Shown: positions 24,464-32,278 of the stretch, piece after piece
How the letters are laid out: each line of letters starts with the position of its first letter
Position numbering within the stretch: the stretch's first letter is position 1
From: Firmicutes bacterium UBA4882
GTDB taxonomy: Bacteria; Bacillota; UBA4882
Reading direction: 5' to 3'
Assembly: GCA_002399265.1 (NCBI GenBank)
Contig: DHDG01000005.1
Location: 17,727 to 53,991, forward strand
DNA: 36,265 bases
Notes under the pieces: generated by a model
The model's database searches: none
What the model saw: the letters and a program-made list of their open reading frames with translations, nothing else
What the model was told of the DNA's origin: nothing
Program-made: the position numbers and the translations under genes

Positions 24464-26374
24464 TTATCTTAGATTGGACTTTATCAATGAGAGCGCTTCC
24501 TGACGCAGACGTTCCTGTTTCTCAAGGGCGGCCGACTCGGTGCCTGCATGAACAGCAATATAGATTTTGAAGATCGGCTCAGTGCCAGAGGGCCGAAAGG
24601 TCACCCGACTTAAGCGGCTGCCATCAGACAATACAATCTGTATGGCCAGTTCGCCGGAATAATCAAGGTTGTAGGAAAAACCGGTCTGCAGGTTTAACGC
24701 CTTACCATTATAATAATCCCGAATTTCCAACATTTCCATACCGGCAAACCCTTCCTGCCAACGCCTGCCAAAAAAGCTGTCGTTGATCAATGCGTTATCT
24801 TTGATCAGGGCAGCGAGTTTAATGAAGGCACTCCCCTGATCTTGATCATGGCCAGTAGCAGTTAGCGATGTGATACTTTCACGGTAGCATCCGAATTCCT
24901 GCTCCAATTCTGATAAACGTTCCAGAAAGCTACTGCCGCGGCTGGCGTGCCAGGCGGCTGCCAGTGCCAACAGGCCTGCCCCCAGAATGCCGTCTTTATC
25001 GCGGACATAGTCGCCAATCAAGTAGCCACAGCTATCCTCGCACCCAAACAGGAATGGCCTTCCTCGCTGGGCGGCTTTTTCAACAGCTGCGCCAATATAT
25101 TTGAAGCCCGGTGGCGTTTCCAGGACTGACAGACCGTACTTTTGCGCAATGGCTCCTACCAATCCGGTTGTGACAAACGTTTTTGCCAGCAATGGTTCTG
25201 GACGCAGTGCTCTACTACTGCTGCCAGTTTTGTTGCGACTGTAGCTGCTACCATATTCCAGGGTAAGAATGAAATCGCACAGTAAGGCTGCTATTTGATT
25301 GCCGCTTAACACCCGAAAACCGCCTGCGTCAGATTGGCCGGATTGGGATTGATCAGTAGCTTGAACATAGTCCCTGACAGCGCAGGCGACTCGATCGGCA
25401 TCCGGATCAGTGGCCAAGATCATTTGGACTTCGGTGACGCGGCCGTTGCGCGTGCGGCTGCGGTGCCCGCCACCACAACCGCGGCGGTGGCCGTAGCGGC
25501 ATTGATCTATGGCAAAAGCAAAGGCCGCTTCATTTTCGGGATTGGGCACCCTTAGTGTTGGAAATGCCCCATTTGGCTCGATTTGTTCATTCACAACCGA
25601 CGGTTCGAACCCCAGAATCTGGAGCAGGTTCTTCAAATAGTACCCACCGACGCCATGCAATGCGGTGAGACATATTGGAAATGATTGCCTGGCCTCCGCC
25701 GGTACAGCAGCGGCATAGCCTGCCAGCGCATCGCCAACCACTGCCAGGTATTCTTGATCCATTTCTTGAGTCAAGTATGTGAGTAGTCCCTGCTGTAATG
25801 CTTCGTGAAGCGCGGGAAAGCTCCTGCGCCAGAAAAATGGCGTTTCGCTGATATGTCTACCGATCTGGTGGGCAGCGACTGGCAGGATTTGGACTCCATC
25901 CGGTCCGTACACTTTGTAGCCATTATCTCCAGGTGGATTGTGACTGGCGGTGATCATAACTCCGGCAGCCGCGCGCATTCTGCGGACCGCATAAGCCAGC
26001 TCCGGCGTCGGGCAGGCTGCTTCGAATAGATGCGCATGTATGCCATTTGCAGCCAGCACCGCGGCAGTCTCGGCTGCAAATCCGGGCGAGTCGGTGCGCG
26101 CATCAAAACCGACGCAGACGCTGAATGGCGCGGCGGTTTCCGCCAGAAGCCAATCCGCCAAACCTTGCGTCACTTTTCTGATCATATAGCGATTAATGCG
26201 ATTAGTCCCTGCCCCAACCGGACCCCGCAGGCCGCCGGTGCCAAAACTTAACATCTGCCCAAACCGGTTTTTGATTTCATCTTCTTGGGCAGCGATCGCG
26301 TTCAACTCCTCCCGTGTCCCGGGATCCAGCCATGGATTACTCAGCCATTCCTGAAAGCGTTCCCTCCAAATCAC
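24464..26374 (-). CDS. pgcA: Phosphoglucomutase/phosphomannomutase (alpha-D-phosphohexomutase, PgcA type)
   Basis: A 636-residue phosphohexomutase (usual about 580). It interconverts hexose 6- and 1-phosphates; glucose-1-phosphate would feed UDP-glucose for the nearby glucan synthase. Motifs: FGTGGLRG (44-51), phosphoserine loop ITASHNP (141-147), metal loop DPDADR (323-328), sugar loop CEDSCGY, phosphate loop FRPSGTEP. The GTG at 26374 is preferred: GAGG lies 8 nt upstream and MIWRERFQEWLSNPWLDPGTREEL fits the family. The frame stays open to 26584 but that part spans a terminator hairpin. Odd: a basic Arg/Gly/His insertion (about 291-317, GC-repeat DNA) just before the metal loop and a Ser/Gln-rich one further on; both may be surface loops. 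Confidence 0.88.
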   Translation of the reverse strand: MIWRERFQEWLSNPWLDPGTREELNAIAAQEDEIKNRFGQMLSFGTGGLRGPVGAGTNRINRYMIRKVTQGLADWLLAETAAPFSVCVGFDARTDSPGFAAETAAVLAANGIHAHLFEAACPTPELAYAVRRMRAAAGVMITASHNPPGDNGYKVYGPDGVQILPVAAHQIGRHISETPFFWRRSFPALHEALQQGLLTYLTQEMDQEYLAVVGDALAGYAAAVPAEARQSFPICLTALHGVGGYYLKNLLQILGFEPSVVNEQIEPNGAFPTLRVPNPENEAAFAFAIDQCRYGHRRGCGGGHRSRTRNGRVTEVQMILATDPDADRVACAVRDYVQATDQSQSGQSDAGGFRVLSGNQIAALLCDFILTLEYGSSYSRNKTGSSSRALRPEPLLAKTFVTTGLVGAIAQKYGLSVLETPPGFKYIGAAVEKAAQRGRPFLFGCEDSCGYLIGDYVRDKDGILGAGLLALAAAWHASRGSSFLERLSELEQEFGCYRESITSLTATGHDQDQGSAFIKLAALIKDNALINDSFFGRRWQEGFAGMEMLEIRDYYNGKALNLQTGFSYNLDYSGELAIQIVLSDGSRLSRVTFRPSGTEPIFKIYIAVHAGTESAALEKQERLRQEALSLIKSNLR

Positions 26375-26502
26375 CGAAGACACCTCATTGCCGATGTCAT
26401 TTGAGTTGTCTTCCAGTCTATTCAACGCCGTGGCATTTGGCACTATTGACGCACGTGAATGAAAAAGGGTAACCGCTCGACTGCCGCACTGCTCCCCTTC
26501 CA

Positions 26503-26557
26503 GAAATAAATAAGGGAGCCGCTCCAGACAGGTGATCCTGCCGTGAACGCGGCTCCC
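26503..26557 (-). terminator. Terminator-like hairpin after the PKD lipoprotein gene
   Basis: On the minus strand GGGAGCCGC (26557-26549) and GCGGCTCCC (26522-26514) form a 9-bp GC-rich stem; inside it CAGG and CCTG form a second small stem. TTATTTATTTC follows. It lies about 90 nt past the PKD lipoprotein stop and before the phosphoglucomutase start. Confidence 0.65.
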
Positions 26558-26574
26558 AATTGCTACTTTGGTAT

Positions 26575-26593
26575 GCTTCTGCACTGCAGAAGC
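26575..26593. promoter_or_regulatory. 19-nt palindrome upstream of the phosphoglucomutase gene
   Basis: GCTTCTGCA-C-TGCAGAAGC is a perfect 9-bp inverted repeat around one central base, in the 272-nt gap between the PKD lipoprotein and phosphoglucomutase genes. It could be an operator, but the terminator hairpin lies between it and the gene, so its target is unclear. Confidence 0.4.
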
Positions 26594-26646
26594 TATGACT
26601 TTATTTTTGCGGCTGCAGCATCATAAATTCTCTCGAGACAGTATTT

Positions 26647-27687
26647 TTACCGTAATCCAGGCGTACGATTCACGGCCGGATTAAGTTCTTTGGCTGAAAG
26701 GTTTCTGACAGCATCCTCAGTAATTTCAATATCATCAATAAACCAGCCGCGGAAGCCATTGCGATCCGCATTAACAGTGTCAAACACAAAACTCAACTGA
26801 ATCGTCTTTCCAGCATACTCATTTAAATCATATGAGCGCCAATCCCAGTAAGCCGGACTATCTGTACCGCCGCTGGTATGAGGAACAGCCGCTCCTTGGC
26901 CTCCGCCCACTATCGGATTGAGGCTTCCAAGGAAAGTAAAGAACCCGCCATTTACTGATATATAGACATCCATCAGGTCGTTCGTTAACGGTGCCATACC
27001 TTCAATTTCAAACCAGTATGCAAATTGAAGCACCGGATTCTGAAGGATACCGAGATCAATGACCGGGGAAGTCAACATACCTGAATTTTTTACTGTAGAA
27101 GTTCCACCAGAGAGCCATGTATCGTCGGGTGTCTGAGTGCCCATGTAGTTGCCTTTGACCCCTGCGCCGCTGGGGCTGCCATACCAATAACAGTATTGGC
27201 CGCTATTAGCATTAGGGATAACCCCGCCCGAACTGTCGTCTAACGGAAGAACCACAAAGTTCCCAACCGCTACATTAAATATTGCAGAGTTGTTTTCTTG
27301 ACGGTGCCAAAGCCCGGTGGCCGTCCAACCTGTCGACCCAGTCTCGAAACTCTCTTTGAAACCGACAGTGACATTCCAGTAATGCGTAGTAGTCCATGTT
27401 CCATCACAGACCGCAACAGTAACAGTATATGTACCAAGTCCGGGAGCTGTCCAAGTAAAATCCTTTCCGGTACCGCTTATCGGCGAACCTCCGGTGGCTG
27501 TCCATTTGTAGGTCAATGGATCACTATTCCAGTCCCCTGCAACAACTGAAAAATGGATCGACTCACCCGCATTAACAGTCAAATTTTGTTGCGCAGGTAG
27601 CTTTTCTGTAATACTCGGTGGAAAGTTACAGCCAGCGGTCACTGCCAATACGACCATCAAAGCTACTAGCAGGATTACTCTTTTCAT
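26647..27687 (-). CDS. Secreted lipoprotein with PKD-like domain and MAM/immune-inhibitor-A-like beta-sandwich
   Basis: A 346-residue lipoprotein. The signal peptide ends in VTAGC (Cys about 19). Residues about 25-110 (LTVNAGESIHFSVVAGDWNSDPLTYKWTATGG...YTVTVAVCDG) form a PKD/Ig-like beta-domain. From about 115 the chain (ESFETGSTGWTATGLWHRQ...SPVIDLGILQNPVLQFAYWFEIEG...DWRSYDLNEYAGKTIQLSFVFDTVNADRNGFRGWFIDDIEI) is the jelly-roll seen in MAM and immune-inhibitor-A C-termini, a carbohydrate/protein-binding type fold. The ending GWFIDDIEI is diagnostic of that group. AGGAGGTG 7 nt upstream marks the ATG. No catalytic site; a cell-surface adhesion or binding role is inference. Confidence 0.82.
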   Translation of the reverse strand: MKRVILLVALMVVLAVTAGCNFPPSITEKLPAQQNLTVNAGESIHFSVVAGDWNSDPLTYKWTATGGSPISGTGKDFTWTAPGLGTYTVTVAVCDGTWTTTHYWNVTVGFKESFETGSTGWTATGLWHRQENNSAIFNVAVGNFVVLPLDDSSGGVIPNANSGQYCYWYGSPSGAGVKGNYMGTQTPDDTWLSGGTSTVKNSGMLTSPVIDLGILQNPVLQFAYWFEIEGMAPLTNDLMDVYISVNGGFFTFLGSLNPIVGGGQGAAVPHTSGGTDSPAYWDWRSYDLNEYAGKTIQLSFVFDTVNADRNGFRGWFIDDIEITEDAVRNLSAKELNPAVNRTPGLR

Positions 27688-27718
27688 AGTTTACACCTCC
27701 TAATTTCTATGACAAAAT

Positions 27719-27762
27719 GCATGCTTTTCCATTTCAGCGTATATTTACCCCTGAAATCATGC
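27719..27762 (-). promoter_or_regulatory. Hairpin in the 5' region of the PKD lipoprotein gene
   Basis: ATTTCAG (27731-27737) pairs with CTGAAAT (27751-27757), and the outer GCATG (27719-27723) with CATGC (27758-27762) around a 7-nt bulge. It lies 30-75 nt upstream of the start, on the transcribed side; a TGGTATCAT extended -10-like sequence lies just upstream on the minus strand. Confidence 0.4.
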
Positions 27763-27794
27763 TTTTATGATACCATAATTCCACCACAAATGAC

Positions 27795-27813
27795 AGCGCG
27801 CCGCGCTTTTTTT
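27795..27813 (+). terminator. Plus-strand terminator-like hairpin with T7, without an obvious gene
   Basis: AGCGCG-C-CGCGCT followed by TTTTTTT on the plus strand. No plus-strand gene precedes it for 4.7 kb. It is in the 358-nt gap 27688-28045, which also holds a duplicated CATTGGTGGTGA and a minus-strand terminator but no gene that I can support. Confidence 0.5.
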
Positions 27814-27895
27814 AGAGGTTCGTAACAGCAAATTAACTTTCTCGTAATTATTTTTGTTGGCGTTGATTGGCATTAGCAAATTAATTCTTTGGGAC

Positions 27896-27923
27896 CATTG
27901 GTGGTGAAGAACATTGGTGGTGA
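27896..27923. repeat. Direct repeat CATTGGTGGTGA x2
   Basis: CATTGGTGGTGA at 27896-27907 and 27912-27923, a 16-nt period, in an intergenic stretch. AGCAAATTAA also occurs twice a little upstream (near 27828 and 27872). Meaning unknown. Confidence 0.6.
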
Positions 27924-27947
27924 CAAAAATGATTGTGCCATAGTCAC

Positions 27948-27973
27948 AAAAAAATGACGGTAGATCTCTACCG
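27948..27973 (-). terminator. Rho-independent terminator after the DUF4412-like gene
   Basis: On the minus strand CGGTAG, AGAT loop, CTACCG (27973-27958) followed by TCA and a run of seven T (27954-27948). About 70 nt past the stop of the secreted protein gene at 28046. Confidence 0.8.
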
Positions 27974-28045
27974 CCATTTAAAGCTAGTTATAGCCCAACC
28001 TGTCAGATGAGTGCTCGGCTCGCGACGGCTCCGACGGCCCACTGA

Positions 28046-28636
28046 TCAGGGTTTACCGAAACCAAAGATCGACATAAATTTCGAATACCCTTCCGGTAGT
28101 TCAAAAAGCTCATCCGGCTGTTTTTCGGCCTTTATGTTAGTGAAGGTTGTTGTAGTCTCCAACTTGCCTTTTGAATTGTAGTTTTCAATTTTAATGCCAA
28201 AACCGCCCAGTTCCTTCGCCTGCCAAATGATTGTGTTGCCGAGTTTCTTATCTTTATAAACGTACTTCACGATCTCGCAATGGTAACCGTCAATCGTTTC
28301 AGTGCCGACGTTGACTGTCTCATACTTGCCAGCCTCGGCCTGCGGACCATTCGGATCAAAATCCAGCGGAACCTCCATGTATGACCCGAGATCCGGCATT
28401 AGCGTCCAGGCCACTTTTTTATCCATCCGGAGAATTGTCACGGCGGTGCCATCTTCTGAGATAATCTCCTGTCGCATTTTGTTTGGCTTGACATAGATTT
28501 TACCCTTTGTAACCTCCTTACCGTCGGTGATGGTCATATCCGCCGAAAATTCTGCCATGGCGGCGGCCAACAGCGGCATCACTGCCAGCGACAACAACAA
28601 CATGAATAACAAGAATAGGCGCAGGCTTTTTTTCAC
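28046..28636 (-). CDS. Secreted DUF4412-like/LolA-like protein
   Basis: A 196-residue protein with a clear Sec signal peptide (KKSLRLFLLFMLLLSLAVMPLLAAAMA) and no lipobox, so likely released or wall-associated. The mature part (FSADMTITDGKEVTKGKIYVKPNKMRQEII...VTILRMDKKVAWTLMPDLGSYMEVPLD...IDGYHCEIVKYVYKDKKLG...QPDELFELPEGYSK) follows the DUF4412 / LolA-like half-barrel pattern, which binds lipid-like ligands in some relatives. Start is GTG with GGGGGAG 6 nt upstream. Single gene flanked by terminators on both sides. Function unknown. Confidence 0.8.
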   Translation of the reverse strand: MKKSLRLFLLFMLLLSLAVMPLLAAAMAEFSADMTITDGKEVTKGKIYVKPNKMRQEIISEDGTAVTILRMDKKVAWTLMPDLGSYMEVPLDFDPNGPQAEAGKYETVNVGTETIDGYHCEIVKYVYKDKKLGNTIIWQAKELGGFGIKIENYNSKGKLETTTTFTNIKAEKQPDELFELPEGYSKFMSIFGFGKP

Positions 28637-28721
28637 TTAGAGCTCCCCCTTCATTTTCCAAATACTGTTTTGGTAGATTCTGATTATTCGACAGTTGCGC
28701 TCATTTACCTGCTCCATATAT

Positions 28722-28752
28722 AAAAAAGGCATTCCGTCCTGGAATGCCTTTT
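28722..28752. terminator. Bidirectional terminator after the MmgE/PrpD gene
   Basis: AAAAGGCATTCC, a 5-nt loop and GGAATGCCTTTT; T runs on both strands (TTTTTT on the minus side). It closes the minus-strand block that ends with the MmgE/PrpD gene (stop 28797). Confidence 0.88.
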
Positions 28753-28796
28753 AATCTGAATACTCATTGCGGAAAATAACTAGCGCATTCGCTTGT

Positions 28797-30236
28797 TTAG
28801 GCGTCCGCGTCCGCGATCGCATTATTTGGCACCAAGTGCCTGATTAAATCGCTCACGTCAGCCAAATCCTCCAAATGGCTGACCCTCTCAGCCACCTGCC
28901 GGATAGCAACATCGCTTACATACGGCGCGCCATAACGCACGCAAGTCTCAAACTTGGCAGCCACGTCGGCAAAATCAAACGGCCTAAGCGGATGGCCGGG
29001 CACAAGATCAATTTTGCGTCGGACATTGCCGATACCCTTAATCTCCACTTCGACAATCGTCGGAGCAACCTGCAGACCAAGCGCATCCAGTTCCGGATCC
29101 TGCACAATAGTCACACGGCGGGCATAGTTCAGTATCTCCTGGCTCTTAATCGCCTCAGGAGTAAACTCCTCCAAGGTAAGCCGACGCCGGGCCAAAGCTG
29201 CCCCAACTATATAGGGGAGACTGAATTGCGCTTTCTGAACCGTCGCCGGAGGCTCCCATGGCTGATCACCGCACAAAATGTAAGCAGGTCCATTCACTCT
29301 CACATTAACAGCGCTAATCATGGCCGGATCCACACCTTCGGTCAGCAGCTCCATAATTGCTTGTGCGGCGCCGTGACTCAGTTTGCAGCAGGGATAGATT
29401 TTGACACTGACATCATCGATCCGGTGCGCTTTACCGAGATCCGCCAAAATAATATGGCGATCATATTCACCAAAATGATAAACGTTGTATAGTCCAAAGC
29501 GTCCTTCCAGCACATTGCGCACGCCCGTAATTCCCCTGCGGGCGAGTGCCACGGCAGTCAGTCCCGCCTGCACTCCGGTGCCCTGGTGAATGCTGTTGGC
29601 CTGTGCGGCATCCAGAACGCTTTGTGAAGTTCCCGAGAGCTCGGTAAAAGCAATACCTAAAGCGTTCTGAAATATATCTTCCGGTAGCCGCAGAGCACGT
29701 CCGGCGGCGAATGCGGCTGACAACGGAGCAAAGGTACCTGAAGTCCAGGGCATACGGCTGCCGGCACGCAGCGGAGTTGCCTTGCGAATACGTAATATGG
29801 CGTCTGCGGCAACAGCTACAGCAACTAGCAGATCAGCTCCGGTAGCACCTGCGCTGGTCTCGGCTGCTGCCAGAGCGGCGGGCACTACTGCGAAACCCGG
29901 ATGGTAACCGGTCTCTTCTTCGCAGTCATCAAAATCAAGGCTACGGGCCATTACAGCATTAAGCTGAGCCGCTGCGGGTGCGGGAAGTTTGTCACCAAAG
30001 ACAAGAACGGAAGCCTCTGGTTTGCCGCCCCACTCGCGCACCTGAGCTAATAAGGGTTCAGTACAGGCCGCCTTTGTGCCCGCCGCGATTACGCCCAGCA
30101 TATCGAGGATCATCATTTTGGTCCGCATAATTGTTTTTGATGAAAGGTCACTCAATTCGGTATTAGCAGCTTGCTTTACCAGCATCCCGATTGCATCCAT
30201 CCCGATCGCATTCTCTCCGTTCACATTCACATCCAT
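28797..30236 (-). CDS. MmgE/PrpD family protein (2-methylcitrate dehydratase/cis-aconitate decarboxylase-type)
   Basis: A 479-residue MmgE/PrpD enzyme. LDMLGVIAAGTKAA near the N-terminus, LNAVMARSLDFDDCEEETGYHPG (the conserved D-D...HPG region), IHQGTGVQAGLTAVALARRGITG, and KIYPCCKLSHGAAQA are family hallmarks. Members dehydrate, isomerise or decarboxylate small tri- and dicarboxylates (methylcitrate, aconitate, iminodisuccinate). It follows tctA by 11 nt, so its substrate is probably what that importer brings in. The start at 30236 has AGGGG 8 nt upstream; the next residues contain a duplicated AIGM from a 15-bp DNA repeat, so the exact start is slightly uncertain. Ends the operon before a terminator. 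Confidence 0.9.
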   Translation of the reverse strand: MDVNVNGENAIGMDAIGMLVKQAANTELSDLSSKTIMRTKMMILDMLGVIAAGTKAACTEPLLAQVREWGGKPEASVLVFGDKLPAPAAAQLNAVMARSLDFDDCEEETGYHPGFAVVPAALAAAETSAGATGADLLVAVAVAADAILRIRKATPLRAGSRMPWTSGTFAPLSAAFAAGRALRLPEDIFQNALGIAFTELSGTSQSVLDAAQANSIHQGTGVQAGLTAVALARRGITGVRNVLEGRFGLYNVYHFGEYDRHIILADLGKAHRIDDVSVKIYPCCKLSHGAAQAIMELLTEGVDPAMISAVNVRVNGPAYILCGDQPWEPPATVQKAQFSLPYIVGAALARRRLTLEEFTPEAIKSQEILNYARRVTIVQDPELDALGLQVAPTIVEVEIKGIGNVRRKIDLVPGHPLRPFDFADVAAKFETCVRYGAPYVSDVAIRQVAERVSHLEDLADVSDLIRHLVPNNAIADADA

Positions 30237-30247
30237 GCCATTCGCCC

Positions 30248-31753
30248 CTATCTGATCATTCCGCCATTGCGTCTGGCCTTAGAACGCTTAATTGTAGACA
30301 ACACAGTTGTAACGACAAAGAGCAAGGCCACGCCCAGCAGCGCCGCCGAAATCGGGCGGGAGAAAAAGATGACCGGCGATCCGTCACTGAGCATCAATGA
30401 TTGTCGGAATGAATTTTCAAATAGCCTCTCTAGAACAAAGGCCAATAGAAATGGTCCCAGTTCGAAATCGAGTTTACGCATAACATAGCCGAATATTCCG
30501 AGAGCCACCATAATCAGAATATCAAATACCCTATTATTAATGGTATAGACACCGACGACAATGATGCCTGATATGATCGGTGCCAGGAGAGAAAAAGGCA
30601 CTTTCAACAACTGCACCCAGACACTTACCATCGGCAGGTTGAGGATAAGCAGCATTACATTACCAATAAACATGGAAGCGATTAAGCCCCAAAATACAAC
30701 CGGGTTATCACGCACGAGAAAAGGCCCTGGTGTAATGCCATGCACCAATAAAGCAGCAAAGAGCATTGCCATAATGGCATTGCTAGGTACACCCAGAGTT
30801 AGCAAAGGTACAAAAGAGGCCACAGATGAAGCGTTATTGGCTGATTCCGGACCGGCAACGCCTTCGACGGCACCTTGTCCGAATTCTTCCGGATGTTTTG
30901 AAACCCGCTTTTCCACTGCATAGGAAGCCAATGAAGAAATGGTACCGCTTCCGCCCGGCAGGACACCAACCAAAAACCCAATTACAGTACCTCTAATAAT
31001 CGCCCACCAGGATTGCACAATGTCCTTGATTCTCGGGAAAATCCTTTCAATCTTGGTGGTGACGATGGAACCGGCATCAATGTGTTCAACATTCGCAATC
31101 AGTTCGCCGACGCCGAATAATCCCATGGCAACAACAACAAAGTCAATGCCGTCAAGGAGATTTTGACTGCCAAAGGTAAACCTCAGATTACCGGACATAG
31201 GATCCTGTCCGATCGTGGCGGCCAGCATACCGAGCACGACCATGATTAACCCTTTTACAAATGACTTGCCTGATAAAGAGGCCGCCATGACCAACCCCAA
31301 AATCGCCAAGGCACAATACTCCGGCGGGCCAAATTTCAATGCAAAACTCGCGAGTACGGGAGCCAGGAAAGTCAAGGCCAGAACACTGAGGATTGCCGCA
31401 ATAAACGAACCGATCGCCGCGATGCCAAGTGCAGTCCCAGCCTTGCCTTTTTTGGCCAACATATAGCCGTCGATGGCAGTAACCACCGATGCGGCTTCAC
31501 CGGGAATGTTAAGCAAAATAGCCGTTGTAGACCCGCCATACATACACCCATAGTAAATCGCCGCGATCATAATCACAGCGGTTTCCGGCGACATATAATA
31601 GGTGATTGGCAGCAGCACGGCAATAGTGACTGTCGGTCCAAGACCGGGCAAAATACCAACAACTGTACCAAGCAGTGAGCCGATAAAAGCATAAAATAGG
31701 TTCGTCGTGCTTAAAGCTGTTGCGAAACCATTGAGTAGACCCGAAAAATCCAT
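30248..31753 (-). CDS. tctA: Tripartite tricarboxylate transporter large membrane subunit TctA
   Basis: A 501-residue, roughly 12-helix membrane protein of the TctA family. The early segment IGSLLGTVVGILPGLGPTVTIAVLLPITYYM and the YYGCMYGGSTTAILLNIPGEAASVVTAIDGY motif are diagnostic. It is the ion-coupled channel part of a TTT importer for carboxylates (citrate, tartrate, aromatic acids and others). Downstream of tctB by 25 nt and upstream of the MmgE/PrpD gene by 11 nt. A GGGGGG-type ribosome site precedes the ATG. No TctC binding protein is present in the window. Confidence 0.94.
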   Translation of the reverse strand: MDFSGLLNGFATALSTTNLFYAFIGSLLGTVVGILPGLGPTVTIAVLLPITYYMSPETAVIMIAAIYYGCMYGGSTTAILLNIPGEAASVVTAIDGYMLAKKGKAGTALGIAAIGSFIAAILSVLALTFLAPVLASFALKFGPPEYCALAILGLVMAASLSGKSFVKGLIMVVLGMLAATIGQDPMSGNLRFTFGSQNLLDGIDFVVVAMGLFGVGELIANVEHIDAGSIVTTKIERIFPRIKDIVQSWWAIIRGTVIGFLVGVLPGGSGTISSLASYAVEKRVSKHPEEFGQGAVEGVAGPESANNASSVASFVPLLTLGVPSNAIMAMLFAALLVHGITPGPFLVRDNPVVFWGLIASMFIGNVMLLILNLPMVSVWVQLLKVPFSLLAPIISGIIVVGVYTINNRVFDILIMVALGIFGYVMRKLDFELGPFLLAFVLERLFENSFRQSLMLSDGSPVIFFSRPISAALLGVALLFVVTTVLSTIKRSKARRNGGMIR

Positions 31754-31778
31754 TTTTTAGTCCCCCCTTTACCTCGCA

Positions 31779-32231
31779 TTACCGCGTCCAGAATCCCAGT
31801 GGCAGCTGCGCCTTAAAAGCCACAACAAATACGAGCCAAACCGCAAACCCGGTTAATCCTCCGGTAAGAAACGCAATCCAGAGGCGGCGACGCTCAAGCA
31901 AAATCAGCCACAGCGCAATCATTATTCCCACTGTAACCGGCGCGCCTAGAAATTCAAAAACAAGGCCGCTGCCAAGTATGAGTGTGATCGCCAAAAGTAG
32001 CCGTTTCGCCGGACCTGGAAGCAAAAAAACCTTGCCTTCCCCATTCTTGAATTCGCCGGTAAATAATAGAATCAAGGTTAAGGCTGCCAGTATGATCGCC
32101 AGCAGGAAGGGTAAGAGTCCGGATCCAGGCTGTCCGTATTCAGACAAAGACAACTCGGTAATAGAGTTGTAGATAATCAACACGGATATTACCAGAAGAG
32201 CAATATACAAGCCCAGACTCCAACGTTTCAT
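31779..32231 (-). CDS. tctB: Tripartite tricarboxylate transporter small membrane subunit TctB
   Basis: A 150-residue protein with four predicted membrane helices (LYIALLVISVLIIYNSI; LLPFLLAIILAALTLILLF; LLLAITLILGSGLVF plus the next hydrophobic stretch; LTGFAVWLVFVVAFKAQLPLGFWTR). Length, the YGQPGSGLLPF motif and position just before tctA fit TctB. GGGGGG-type ribosome site upstream of the ATG. Follows the LacI gene by 47 nt. Confidence 0.88.
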   Translation of the reverse strand: MKRWSLGLYIALLVISVLIIYNSITELSLSEYGQPGSGLLPFLLAIILAALTLILLFTGEFKNGEGKVFLLPGPAKRLLLAITLILGSGLVFEFLGAPVTVGIMIALWLILLERRRLWIAFLTGGLTGFAVWLVFVVAFKAQLPLGFWTR

Positions 32232-32278
32232 ATGACATTCCCCCCAACGTTAAATGAAGAAGTCGGAAAGACATACTA

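Noticed and set aside
26375..26584. N-terminal 70-residue extension of the phosphoglucomutase
   Set aside because: No ribosome site for the upstream start, sequence unlike the family, and the stretch includes a terminator hairpin; the GTG at 26374 has a proper ribosome site.
28875..29492. 205-codon plus-strand frame opposite the MmgE/PrpD gene
   Set aside because: Complement of a well-conserved gene; no ribosome site and no recognised family.
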